Counted from the stretch's first letter, positions 33,495-43,026 are shown. The stretch: DNA of 64,000 bases from Minisyncoccota bacterium (GCA_023229825.1 JALNYN010000005.1:1-64000), one strand, 5' to 3'. Made by a program: numbers and translations. The notes: generated from the sequence alone by a model not told the origin.

Positions 33495-35144
33495 GTGGAA
33501 AATCTTGAGCAAAAACGACGAGTTTTGAAACGACTGCGCGAATGGAGAGATGCGGAGGCTAAACGCATGGGCCTTGATTTTTTTCGCGTGCTTTCCAACG
33601 ATGCGGTAAATGGCATCGCGGAAACTTTGCCGACGACGAAAGAAGCGCTTTTGGAAGTGAAAGGGATCGCCGAGAAAAAATGGCAGACGTACGGGAGGGA
33701 TATTCTTGCCATTGTGGCGGAAGAAACGACGCAAGGACTTTTTGCGACGGATGCCGTCGCCGGACGGGGGTTGTACCCCCGTTCGAAACGTTTGGATGAA
33801 AGCACGGAAGAAACAATAACCAAAACATCCGAACAGGGGTACAACCCCAGTCCGGCGGACGGAAATTATGACGAAACTGAAAACGATGGCTCCCGCGATG
33901 GCTATCGACAATCCGGCGAAAAGGTCTTTACTGTTGCCGACTACTTGGAAATTCTTAATACCGGACTCCGGCAGTTTGAAGCGAAAGTCATTGGCGAGAT
34001 CACCAGTTTGGATATTCGCGACAAATATATTTTTTTCAGCATCAAAGATAAAAAGGACAACGCGATGATGTCGTGTTTCATGTGGGGCTCGTCGTATAAA
34101 ATGAGCGGAATTTTACTGGAAGAAGGAATGGAAGTGGCGGTGCATGGTTTTCCCGAAATGTACAAGCCGAGCGGACGCATGACGTTCCGCGCCGACAGCG
34201 TGGAATTGGTAGGCGAAGGCGCGCTTAAAAAAGCATACGATGAACTGAAAAAGAAACTTGAAAAGGAAGGGCTGTTTTTGGAGAGCAGAAAAAAACCGAT
34301 CCCCGAATATCCTCAAAATATCGGGCTGATAACATCAGAAACCGGCGCGGTCATTCACGACTTTTTGAATAACATCGGAAAATTCGGTTTCAAAATATCA
34401 TTCCGCGATTCGCGCGTGGAAGGCGCGCTGGCGGTGAAAGAATTGGTGAGTGCTGTGAAATATTTTAAAAAACAAAAATCTATTGATGTATTAGTTTTGA
34501 TCCGCGGAGGCGGTTCGCTCGAATCCTTGCAGGCGTTCAACAATGAAGCGCTGGTGCGCGAAATTGCCGATTGCCCGTTTCCCGTGCTGGTCGGCATCGG
34601 ACACGACAAAGATGTGCCGCTCGTTTCGCTTGTTGCAGACAGAGCCGGCTCAACACCGACGGCCGTCGCCAAACTGCTTAATTCGACGTGGGAGCAAGCG
34701 CTGGCGAAGGTACGGCTTCACGAACAAAAAATTTTGAATCGTTTTTCAGAAGCATTATATGAGAAAAAAGATAATTTGCGCGATCGTTCGGAACACATCG
34801 AAAAAAAATTCCGCATGATCTTTGAGAGATTTCGAAACGCGGAAGAAAAAATAAAAAGAAATTTCGTCGCTATCGGAAGCGCCATGGCGCGTGCAAAAGA
34901 ACGGCTCGATCACTCGCAGAAAACATTAAAAGAAAAATTAACTGATGACATTCGGCGCTCTAAAGAAAAGATCATATACATCGAAAAAATGCTTGTCGCG
35001 AATAACCCCATGCGCCAGCTGAAACTCGGATATTCGCTCGCTCTTTCAAAAGGCAAGGTGGTAAGAAAGATAGAAGATGTTGCGAGCGGCGATGAAGTTG
35101 ATATCAGGGTAGAAAATGGGACGATTAAAACAAAAGTGGAATAA
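33495..35144 (+). CDS. xseA: exodeoxyribonuclease VII large subunit with N-terminal HRDC domain
   Basis: The 549-residue protein starts with an HRDC-like helical domain (about residues 1-80) normally found in RecQ or RNase D, then an OB fold (about 142-250, FTVADYLEIL, VIGEITSLDIRDKYIFFSIKD) and the ExoVII catalytic core (LITSETGAVIHDFLNNI, VLIRGGGSLESLQAFNNEALV, GIGHDKDVPLVSLVAD, STPTAVAKLL), with a coiled-coil tail. Residues 88-122 are encoded by an inserted palindromic repeat pair. With XseB it degrades single-stranded DNA. GTG start with a leaderless-type promoter. Confidence 0.94.
   Translation: MENLEQKRRVLKRLREWRDAEAKRMGLDFFRVLSNDAVNGIAETLPTTKEALLEVKGIAEKKWQTYGRDILAIVAEETTQGLFATDAVAGRGLYPRSKRLDESTEETITKTSEQGYNPSPADGNYDETENDGSRDGYRQSGEKVFTVADYLEILNTGLRQFEAKVIGEITSLDIRDKYIFFSIKDKKDNAMMSCFMWGSSYKMSGILLEEGMEVAVHGFPEMYKPSGRMTFRADSVELVGEGALKKAYDELKKKLEKEGLFLESRKKPIPEYPQNIGLITSETGAVIHDFLNNIGKFGFKISFRDSRVEGALAVKELVSAVKYFKKQKSIDVLVLIRGGGSLESLQAFNNEALVREIADCPFPVLVGIGHDKDVPLVSLVADRAGSTPTAVAKLLNSTWEQALAKVRLHEQKILNRFSEALYEKKDNLRDRSEHIEKKFRMIFERFRNAEEKIKRNFVAIGSAMARAKERLDHSQKTLKEKLTDDIRRSKEKIIYIEKMLVANNPMRQLKLGYSLALSKGKVVRKIEDVASGDEVDIRVENGTIKTKVE
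33756..33860. repeat. GCCGGACGGGG inverted repeat pair inside xseA, copy 3
   Basis: Exactly 105 bp (35 codons) from GTCGCCGGACGGGG to CAGTCCGGCGGAC. Each arm holds a CCCC/GGGG hairpin and the arms face each other, as in the intergenic copies at 9648 and 21153. The insert keeps the reading frame and lies between the HRDC and OB domains. Confidence 0.85.
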
Positions 35145-35154
35145 AACAATCCTT

Positions 35155-35263
35155 CGTCGTCATTCCGGCCCACGAGCCGGAATCCACGTCCGTCGAAAAC
35201 GTGGATCCCGGGTCCATCCTTCGCAAAGGCTTCGGCATGGCGCAGCGTTGCCCGGGATGACGG
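35155..35263. repeat. CATTCCGG/CCCGGGATGACG palindromic element
   Basis: Composite of a CATTCCGG...CCGGAATCCACG hairpin, ACGTGGATCCCGGG, and a CCTTCGCAAAGGCTTCGGCATGG segment ending in CCCGGGATGACG. Closely similar to 57387-57499 and the hypF copy at 59974. It separates xseA from xseB. Confidence 0.8.
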
Positions 35264-35290
35264 ACAGGGTGTTAGCTAAATAGTAAATAT

Positions 35291-35506
35291 ATGGAAAAGA
35301 AAACAAATGGAGTAAATTTGAACGAAACTTTGAAAAAATTGGAAGCCATTTCTTCTTGGTTTGATTCTCAGCGCGAGGTCGATGTGGAGGAAGGACTGAA
35401 GAAAGTAAAAGAGGGTGCCGAACTGATCAAAGCGAGCAAGGCGCGTCTTGCAGAGATCGAGAATGAGTTTGAAGAAGTGAAGAAGGGGATGGCGGACGAT
35501 GATTAA
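35291..35506 (+). CDS. xseB: exodeoxyribonuclease VII small subunit
   Basis: The 71-residue helical protein has the XseB pattern: LNETLKKLEAISSWFD, then VDVEEGLKKVKEGAELIKASKARLAEIENEFEEV. It binds the C-terminal coiled coil of XseA. Its neighbour is xseA, as usual, though a palindromic element now lies between them. Confidence 0.9.
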   Translation: MEKKTNGVNLNETLKKLEAISSWFDSQREVDVEEGLKKVKEGAELIKASKARLAEIENEFEEVKKGMADDD

Positions 35507-35658
35507 AGATTACTGATTAAAGATTTCAGAAATATCTCCTGACGTTCTGCCATAAGTAGAAAAACCCGAGGGTGGGAGTTTATCCACGCCTTTGTTTCGT
35601 GTGGCGTAGAATTTTTTGATATACTTCAAGCATATTCATTAATTTTTAATCGTTTTTT

Positions 35659-38600
35659 ATGTATCAAAAATTCCAAGCTAAGCCTATTCACCACAAGGTC
35701 TTTTTTCTCGTGATTGCGGCTACCGTTCTTTTAAGCTCTGTTTTTGCCGGAATTTTGTATGCACAAAAAACGCTCGCCTCCTTAAATCCCGCTCCGTCGA
35801 ATTTTATTCCAAACGATCCCTTCCAAATAAAAGGAGAAACCTCCGGCATCGACAAACATTTTGCCATCACCGATAGTGAATACCTGAACATCACCCTTGA
35901 TAGTACCGAAAACATCGACCTCAAACTCGTTTCGCGTCCGAAAGTGATTACCATGATGTTCGAGGCGACCACAACAGCCCAAACAACTCAAATCACTATC
36001 TCCAATTTGGCAAAAGACACCACGTACTACAAATACGAAGACGATTATCACAATCTCACACAATTCACTACCGACTCGAACGGAAGCTACACCTTCTCCC
36101 AAGATATTTCCACCCGCCACTTTGTATTCATCCAAACCAGAAAAAGCACCAAATTCATCGCTGACAACGCCACAGGAGGAGATTGTACCACGATCGGAAC
36201 ATGGGAAAGCACAACCAAAACCTGTACCCTAACGCAAGACCTGACGGAAACCATACAGATCGACAGCGACGGCATCACACTCGACGGGAACGGACATAGC
36301 ATATTGATCACTCCTGAGTATTCATCTGGCGGGGTGTATCTCTATGACAAAACGGGGGTTACCGTAAAGAACGTTACCATAAACGGATCACATAGCGGGG
36401 TTAGTATTAGCGGGGGAAGCAACAACCGCGTCGAAAATAGTACTTTTGTGGGTAACACCGGCGGTATTGGTATCAGATACGGCAACAACAATATCATTTC
36501 GAACAATACCCTCATTGGCACCGGTATTACTGTTACTTTTAGCAAAGACAATATTATTGAGTACAATACCGCTAATGATAATGATTATAACGGAATTTCT
36601 ACTACGCTTTCTTCCGGAACCATTATCAGAAACAATACTCTAAATAACAATAGGGTCAGCGGAATATATATTTATGATTCGCAGTTCAATGATCAGATCA
36701 TTGATAATACTGCCCAAGAAAATGGATACCAAGATATCGTGCCATTCGGAGCAGAATCACACATACTTAAGTGCTATGATACGATAAGAGGAAATATCGG
36801 TTCGGGAGGCTATCCGATCGGATATTTCAGCACTTCAACCACTTTAACTTCCGGCACATTCTCAGAACTCATCCTCTGCAACGCTGATCACTCCACTATA
36901 CGCAACGTAAGAGTGCAAGGCTCTGCAGATAAGAAAAACGGTATTTTTTTGATAGCTCTCACGAATGATTCAAAATTCGAAAACATCAGCGTTACCAACT
37001 CGAACGGATTGCATATTTTGTTTTCCGACCGGAACGAGGTCGCCGGAGGAATGATGGATTCGAATCGGTACGGTATTACTCTGACGAATGCACATGATAA
37101 CAGGATCCATGAAAACACGATCTCAAACAGCGAGACGAGCGCTCTTCGCTTTTTTGTGAAACAATCTTCCGACAATACCATTTACAACAATAATTTTATT
37201 AACAACATTTCTCTTTCTTTGGGGGATGGAACTTCCAATATTTTTGATCTCCCAAAACCAATTGGGGGAAATTACTGGGACAGTTATCATACTACTGCAC
37301 AAGGTTGCAACGATACAGATAACGATGGTTTCTGTGATGCGCCGTATGTTTTTGGAAATGGCGTGCAGGATAACATTCCGTGGACAACACAGGACGGATG
37401 GAAAAATGTTTCCGAAAAAACTTTGCAATACGGTTCCGTTTGGGAGGACGATCTCATTCAAGACCGAAGGGGAGGAGCGAACAAAACCAATTTCTTATTC
37501 AAAGTCGTGTATACCGACACGACCGCTTCAACGCCGCACATCAGGCTTGTATTCTCCGGTCCGCAGGGAGAGATCAAACTCGGCATGGCTCCGGATACTT
37601 CCACCACAACCCCTCTCGAATATCACGACGGCAATCTCGCCAACGGCGAAGCATTTTCCCGAACCTTAACCTTCCCGAAAGGAACGTATCATTACCATTT
37701 CGAAACGGAAGACGGAACGGTAAAGCTGGAAAACTCGGAGTATATATTTATGACCGGGTACAGCAATGTGGCGTTTATTCCCGGGTTGGAAGCTTCACGG
37801 CTCTTCAGACCCATTGTGGGAGGAGGCGCGCAGTTATGGCTTCCTGGCGCCAGTGCGCACGCAACAAAACTTTACCTCTCAAGCACAACAGGTGAAAGTT
37901 TGGATCCGTCTATTTATGTTTCAGGTGTGGTAAAAACGGCATATGGGGTAAGTATATATCAGAGTTTTCTTGATAAAATAGAGGAAATGAAAACCTCCGG
38001 CGACATAGAGCGCTTTGAAACTTTCCCTTATGATTGGCGCAAGTATCAGCCGAACGCCGCCACTCAATTAGTGTCAACGGGACCGAACGGAGAATTTTAC
38101 TCAATGATCGATCGGATCAAAGAAATGGCCGATTCTTCACCAACGGGGAAGGTTGCTATAATCACTCATTCAAACGGCGGGCTTGTGGCAAAAGAATTGG
38201 CGGATGCGTTAAAACAACAAGGCAAAGCCAATGATATTGAAAAGATTATCATGGTTGCCGCTCCGGAACTTGGAACTCCAAAAGCCATACTCGAAATGCT
38301 CCATGGAGCTGAACCATTCCTATTAGGCATACCAAACAAAGAGACGACCCGCGAACTCGCCGAAAACATGAAAAGCGCATACTCGCTCTTACCGTCCCGT
38401 GAATATTTCAACCGACTTGGTACGCCTCTCCGCCCGCTTGTTGAATTCAGTACGACAACACAGGCAACTTTATCTTTCAGAAACATTTATGGAAATGATA
38501 TATCGGATTACGATAATTTGCGCAAATTCTTGCGCGGTGAAAATGGAATAAGAAAAGAACCAGATCCGAGCGTAGTGAATGAGCCGAACGTACTTAAAGA

Positions 38601-39852
38601 GAATTTTCTTTCAGATGCGGAAGAACTTCACTTGAGACAGGATAATTGGACACCGCCGATCGGGGTGGAGGTCGTTCAAATAATCGGCTGGGGATTGGAT
38701 ACTCCGCATGGCGTGCTGTACACAAAAGCGCGCAAGCAAAAGACGGTATGCAATGCCGATCTTTCAGTTTGTACTAAAACAGACGTCATTGATCCGCAGC
38801 CGCTTAAGACTACTATAGAGGGTGATGGTACGGTGCAGTATGTTTCTGCTGAGGCGATGGGAGGGGAGAAATACTGGGTGGATATGACCCAACATAATGC
38901 ATGGTGGCAGTATAATATAAACCGCGACCACAAAAATATTCTTGAAATCGGTTCACTTCAAACACTACTCGCTACTCTAATAAAGAACCAATCAACAAGT
39001 ACTTTTCCTGAATATATAACAAATGTAAAACCGATTCCGCCAACAGTCGACAAACGCCTCCGCATCAGTGCACACTCTCCCGTTTCGCTCCATCTCTACG
39101 ATTCATTCGGAAAACATACGGGAATTATCCCGAACCCTGATCTGCAATCTGATTTTGATTTTGTCGAGGAACAAATTCTCAACAGCTACTATTGGCGAAT
39201 TGGAGAAGGACAGTATACCGGAGTAGGAGCTGAAGCGACCACGACTATCGTATTGAAAGGAAAAGAAACTGGAACATTCACTCTTGAAATTCAAGAAGTT
39301 GTCGGCGGAGAAAACGCTGAAAAAACATTTTTCCAAAATATCCCCACCACGGCAAGTACCACCGCGACCGTGCAGGTTGGAGAAAATGTGATATCACTGC
39401 TCGCTGTTGACCTCGATGGCAACGGAACGATAGATGCTGAATTTTCGGCAAATGACAATGGAATGATAAGCGATCCCCTCGCATATCTTTCACTTATGAA
39501 GAAAACCGTTTCTTCTTTCTCCCTCAAAAAACAAACCGAAAAACAGATTTTAACAGACCTTTCTCTGATCGAAAAAACTCTGGAGAACTTTATCAAACTG
39601 GACGACAAAACGAAGAAAATTTATGAAAAGCTCGATTCTAAAATTCGAAACGAAAAATTGAGAGAAAAGTGGAAAGAGTGGAGGGACAAGCATCTTATTC
39701 AAAGGAATACGCTTGAAGATAAAATATTGTTCAATCTGGTAGAGAATGCGGAGAAAAATGTTATTCGACTGAGAAAACAGAAAGAAATATCCATAGACCA
39801 AGCGGATATATTATTTACTATGCTTGAGGAGTTAAAAAGTTTAATTAAATGA
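35659..39852 (+). CDS. giant exported beta-helix/LCAT-like alpha/beta-hydrolase
   Basis: The 1397-residue protein has an N-terminal export anchor (about residues 12-35), a beta-rich region and a right-handed beta-helix of NosD/PbH1 type (about 190-575; repeated N-N-x-I/F-x-N-N-T pattern, ending NYWDSY...DTDNDGFCDAPY). A lecithin:cholesterol acyltransferase-like hydrolase follows (about 700-1110) with FIPGLEASRLFR, nucleophile S838 in THSNGG, EGDGTVQY and probable catalytic H1091 in DHKNILEI. The C-terminus has beta domains and a Lys/Glu-rich coiled coil (about 1290-1397). Surface hydrolysis of an ester or lipid is inferred. It overlaps the next gene by 4 nt (ATGA). Confidence 0.85.
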   Translation: MYQKFQAKPIHHKVFFLVIAATVLLSSVFAGILYAQKTLASLNPAPSNFIPNDPFQIKGETSGIDKHFAITDSEYLNITLDSTENIDLKLVSRPKVITMMFEATTTAQTTQITISNLAKDTTYYKYEDDYHNLTQFTTDSNGSYTFSQDISTRHFVFIQTRKSTKFIADNATGGDCTTIGTWESTTKTCTLTQDLTETIQIDSDGITLDGNGHSILITPEYSSGGVYLYDKTGVTVKNVTINGSHSGVSISGGSNNRVENSTFVGNTGGIGIRYGNNNIISNNTLIGTGITVTFSKDNIIEYNTANDNDYNGISTTLSSGTIIRNNTLNNNRVSGIYIYDSQFNDQIIDNTAQENGYQDIVPFGAESHILKCYDTIRGNIGSGGYPIGYFSTSTTLTSGTFSELILCNADHSTIRNVRVQGSADKKNGIFLIALTNDSKFENISVTNSNGLHILFSDRNEVAGGMMDSNRYGITLTNAHDNRIHENTISNSETSALRFFVKQSSDNTIYNNNFINNISLSLGDGTSNIFDLPKPIGGNYWDSYHTTAQGCNDTDNDGFCDAPYVFGNGVQDNIPWTTQDGWKNVSEKTLQYGSVWEDDLIQDRRGGANKTNFLFKVVYTDTTASTPHIRLVFSGPQGEIKLGMAPDTSTTTPLEYHDGNLANGEAFSRTLTFPKGTYHYHFETEDGTVKLENSEYIFMTGYSNVAFIPGLEASRLFRPIVGGGAQLWLPGASAHATKLYLSSTTGESLDPSIYVSGVVKTAYGVSIYQSFLDKIEEMKTSGDIERFETFPYDWRKYQPNAATQLVSTGPNGEFYSMIDRIKEMADSSPTGKVAIITHSNGGLVAKELADALKQQGKANDIEKIIMVAAPELGTPKAILEMLHGAEPFLLGIPNKETTRELAENMKSAYSLLPSREYFNRLGTPLRPLVEFSTTTQATLSFRNIYGNDISDYDNLRKFLRGENGIRKEPDPSVVNEPNVLKENFLSDAEELHLRQDNWTPPIGVEVVQIIGWGLDTPHGVLYTKARKQKTVCNADLSVCTKTDVIDPQPLKTTIEGDGTVQYVSAEAMGGEKYWVDMTQHNAWWQYNINRDHKNILEIGSLQTLLATLIKNQSTSTFPEYITNVKPIPPTVDKRLRISAHSPVSLHLYDSFGKHTGIIPNPDLQSDFDFVEEQILNSYYWRIGEGQYTGVGAEATTTIVLKGKETGTFTLEIQEVVGGENAEKTFFQNIPTTASTTATVQVGENVISLLAVDLDGNGTIDAEFSANDNGMISDPLAYLSLMKKTVSSFSLKKQTEKQILTDLSLIEKTLENFIKLDDKTKKIYEKLDSKIRNEKLREKWKEWRDKHLIQRNTLEDKILFNLVENAEKNVIRLRKQKEISIDQADILFTMLEELKSLIK

Positions 39853-40316
39853 ACATGAAACAAAATAATAAACTATATAAATACATTACTTTCGTCATAT
39901 CTTTATTTTTCGTAGTCATTTTATGTGGGTTGCTGTTTTATTCTTATACCAAGTCCTCCTGTTCTTATTATTTGAAGGGGACATATCAAATAGATTCAAA
40001 TTGTTATGATATTCGTGAGTATTATAATCACTTTAACCAAATTGTAGTTGCATTATTAATGAGTTTTTCTTCCCTATTTCTGATTTCAATTTTCCTCCTC
40101 TTCGTCCGCCGCGAAGCATTCATCGCATGGTCAAAATTCGCAGCCGTGGCGTTTCCCATCATGCTGGGCACCCTGTTGTATACTTTCACTCACGAAAGCG
40201 ACGGTGCGGCATGGATGAGCGGTCCGTCCAATGCTCAAATAGCGATGACGATTTTACCGTTTCTGTTTACTGTCATTTCGTTAGCGATTATAGCCGTCAA
40301 ACAAACGGAAAAATAA
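39849..40316 (+). CDS. 4-TM membrane protein, paralogue 1
   Basis: The 155-residue protein has four hydrophobic segments (about residues 11-33, 67-90, 101-118 and 132-149). Shared landmarks with the paralogues at 41673 and 42309 are an external Cys-bearing loop, REAFIAWSKFA and a C-terminal ISLAIIAVK. Its ATGA overlap with the hydrolase gene implies translational coupling. An immunity- or chaperone-like role for the hydrolase is a hypothesis from context only. Confidence 0.75.
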   Translation: MNMKQNNKLYKYITFVISLFFVVILCGLLFYSYTKSSCSYYLKGTYQIDSNCYDIREYYNHFNQIVVALLMSFSSLFLISIFLLFVRREAFIAWSKFAAVAFPIMLGTLLYTFTHESDGAAWMSGPSNAQIAMTILPFLFTVISLAIIAVKQTEK

Positions 40317-41606
40317 AGAAATTACTTAACCAATGCAACCGACGTCAACATTACAAAAAATATCCCACCGAAAATTTCAGACAAACGGCACCCGGTTTTT
40401 TCCGCGCGACACTTTCATATGCAAAAAGAAACGTTACAACACGCGTTTATCAAAACAATGGTGCCTGTCCCCATTTTCCACAACTGGATCCCGCCGAAAA
40501 GCGTGCGCGTGGTGCAGATCGCCGGATGGGGAATACCTGATACCATTCGCGGACTCGAATACAAAGGGAATTTTCACGAACGATGTACCAGCGCGGGGAT
40601 GAACAGTTTTTGTCACGACGAAGGAACGTTTGATTATGCTCCTCTCTTTACGTTCGACGGCGATGGAACAGTGGTTTTTCCGAGTCAGATCGGAATGGCA
40701 ACGGCGACGGAGATGTATTTTGTGGATTTAAATGGGTATAATAATTCGCTCGGTAACTCAACAATAAATTTTCGAAAGGATAGAACGCATGCTTCGGTAC
40801 TAGAAGTGGGTGATCTGAGAGATTTATTGAAAAGCATAATTTCAGAAGAAATAAATCCAGCGAATGGTTTGAATTACATTAAAACCAGCATTACTCAGTT
40901 AAACACGGGAAGCCTTAAAAAACTCATCCGCCTTTCCCTTCGTTCCCCCGTAAAAATCGACGTCTTTGACCAGCAAGGAAGCCATATCGGAATTTCCTCA
41001 AGCTCAACGCCAAGTTATACACTCTACGATACTCAAATGCCGAACTCATATTATTTAGAAATGGGAGAGGGAAAGTATCTCGGTTTTTCGCTTGATTCGA
41101 CGAAGACGATAAAACTTCAAGGTATAGGAACGGGAACTTTCACTTTATCATTCGATCAATATCAAGGAGATACCAAGGAAGCGTCTCAAACTTTTACTGA
41201 TATTCCGGTAAGTACAACGACCAAAGCGACGCTTTTGATGAGTACTATAAATGATGCTAAGGAACTTTCTCTTGATAATGATGGAAATGGAACAATTGAC
41301 ACGATTGTCTTCACTGACGAAAACAAAGAGACGATAACCTTTCAAACTCTGAAAAATGAAATTCTAAAACTTGATTCAAAAGTACGACCTTCTTTGGTCA
41401 ATCAAGTTTCAACTGCGGAGAAACAATTTGCCAAAAAGAATTATACCACAACAAAAGCGCTGTTTATTGTTCTTAAAAAAGAAATCAACCTCCTTTCGCA
41501 AAAAAAGATAGGGAATAAATGGCAGATTGAGAAAATTCAGGCATTAAAAATCTTGGCAGTAATTGACGTACTTATCGCTCAAATGGATGAGTTTGTTCAT
41601 CGCTGA
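40317..41606 (+). pseudogene. truncated paralogue of the LCAT-like hydrolase (C-terminal part)
   Basis: The frame is open from just after the previous stop; the first ATG is at 40419 and has no Shine-Dalgarno. The encoded 395 residues align with the C-terminal third of the 1397-residue protein: VVQIAGWG, FDGDGTVVF, RTHASVLEVGDLRDLL, a SPVKIDVFDQQGSHIG beta domain, DNDGNGTIDTIVF and the coiled-coil end. The beta-helix and the nucleophile region are missing. The first 100 or so bases are shared with the fragments at 42077 and 42674. It could still be expressed as a stand-alone domain. Confidence 0.7.
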
Positions 41607-41672
41607 GAAAATGAGCCAAAGAGATGGAAAAAATAAAGGAGAAGATGAAAAAATCAATAACTAACTATTTTT

Positions 41673-42098
41673 ATGCAATACAAAAAACAAGTTTTAGGAT
41701 TATTTATAACAACTACGACAATTTTTGCGCTCATAGTTGCTTTAGGTGAATTATTTGACTCCCAATGCAACTCGGCAGTCGGTTTTTTTGATGATCTATG
41801 TCATAATTCGAGCAATATCCAATTATTCACACAACCTATTGCGTTGCTCTCTCTCTCTCTTATTATTATCCTTCCCCCCCTCTACTTCTTCCGCGGAGAA
41901 ATCTATCTCGCATGGCGCAAATTCACTCTCTGGTATCTTCCAATTGTTGCCATTCTCCTCATTATTGCTCGCCCCTCTGGCGGCGGTATGAGCTTTGGTT
42001 TTGACCGCGAATCTCTCTCTTTTCATTTTTCCGCATATTTCGTTATCGTTTCGCTGGTTATCATTGCAGTAAAATCATGGAAATTAAGAGGGAAGTAA
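41673..42098 (+). CDS. 4-TM membrane protein, paralogue 2
   Basis: The 141-residue protein has four hydrophobic segments, an external loop with Cys residues (DSQCNS...DDLCHN), GEIYLAWRKFTLWYLPI and a final VIVSLVIIAVKSWKLRGK. Similar in layout to paralogues 1 and 3 but diverged in the loops. Confidence 0.72.
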   Translation: MQYKKQVLGLFITTTTIFALIVALGELFDSQCNSAVGFFDDLCHNSSNIQLFTQPIALLSLSLIIILPPLYFFRGEIYLAWRKFTLWYLPIVAILLIIARPSGGGMSFGFDRESLSFHFSAYFVIVSLVIIAVKSWKLRGK

Positions 42099-42304
42099 AA
42101 CGTGAGAAAATTTTAACCAATGCAACCGACAGTAACATTACAAAAAACATCCAACAGAAAATTTCAGACAAACGGCGTCCGATTTTTTCCGCGCGACACT
42201 TTTATATGCAAAAAGAAACGTTACAACACGCGTTTATCAAAACAATGGTGCCTGTCCCCATTTTCGCTTTGTTTGAAAGATTAAAAGAGATAATTATGAA
42301 ATAA
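42077..42304 (+). pseudogene. 5' remnant of hydrolase paralogue, copy 2
   Basis: An open frame of 75 codons starts at an ATG overlapping the end of the 4-TM gene. It encodes KILTNATDSNITKNI, then KISDKRRPIFSARHFYMQK and TLQHAFIKTMVPVPIF, nearly identical to the start of the truncated paralogue at 40317, and then stops. It looks like a deletion remnant. Confidence 0.6.
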
Positions 42305-42308
42305 ACTT

Positions 42309-42752
42309 ATGAATTATAGAAAAAAAATATTATTATTTTATTTTACTTTATGTTTTTTCCTGTTAATAAGTATTATTCCATTTGCACCTCATTGGTTTGG
42401 ATTTTGTGATAGTTTTGTAGACTACGAATGCAAAGATAAATTCAACAAATATAAGTTGTTTAGTGCGATTATTTCATTTGCATCTTCAATTATTATATTC
42501 GGTGCACTTTTAGTTCGTCTTCGAATTAAATCAAAAGAAGCGTTTCTGGTGTGGCAAAAATTTGCAATTATTTGGATTCCGATTTCTATACTCCTCATTG
42601 CAAGAGCTCCCGCTCAACGCGACTGTTTTTTCGGTGGACCTTTTTGCTCCGGGTTTGACCGAGAAGGAATGATTTGGTTTACGGCAGGCATCTTTTTTAT
42701 TGTGTCCATTGCCATTATCGCAGTAAAAACATGGAAATTGAAAGGGAAGTAA
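42309..42752 (+). CDS. 4-TM membrane protein, paralogue 3
   Basis: The 147-residue protein repeats the family layout: four hydrophobic segments, a loop with Cys (GFCDSFVDYECKDK), KEAFLVWQKFAIIWIPI and a final VSIAIIAVKTWKLKGK. It is closest to paralogue 2 at the C-terminus. Confidence 0.72.
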   Translation: MNYRKKILLFYFTLCFFLLISIIPFAPHWFGFCDSFVDYECKDKFNKYKLFSAIISFASSIIIFGALLVRLRIKSKEAFLVWQKFAIIWIPISILLIARAPAQRDCFFGGPFCSGFDREGMIWFTAGIFFIVSIAIIAVKTWKLKGK

Positions 42753-42946
42753 ACCGTGAGAAAATTTTAACCAATGGAACCACCAACCGGATTACAAAAA
42801 ATATCCCACCGAAAATTTCAGATAAACAGCTGCCAAGTTTTTCCGCGCAGCCCCTTCACCATAAGCAAAAAAACACCTCAACACATATTTTGAAAAGAAT
42901 GGGTGCCTGGATTTATTCAACCTTGAACTGCAACAGTCGTCGTTGA
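42674..42946 (+). pseudogene. 5' remnant of hydrolase paralogue, copy 3
   Basis: An open frame overlapping the end of paralogue 3 encodes REKILTNGT, ITKNIPPKISDKQLPSFSAQ and PLHHKQKN. The PSFSAQPLHHK stretch resembles the QKFQAKPIHHK start of the full-length hydrolase. This suggests these fragments descend from hydrolase N-termini. Confidence 0.55.
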
Positions 42947-42992
42947 TGGTCGATAGCGCGCCGAACTTAACGAACACAGAAGAAAAGTTCGA

Positions 42993-43020
42993 AAAAACTC
43001 GCCGGCTTGCGGCGAGTTTT
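42993..43020 (-). terminator. terminator of the 62-aa minus-strand gene
   Basis: On the minus strand, AACTCGCCGCAAGCCGGCGAGTT is followed by T6; the A tract on the other side allows bidirectional use. Confidence 0.8.
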
Positions 43021-43026
43021 GTTTTC

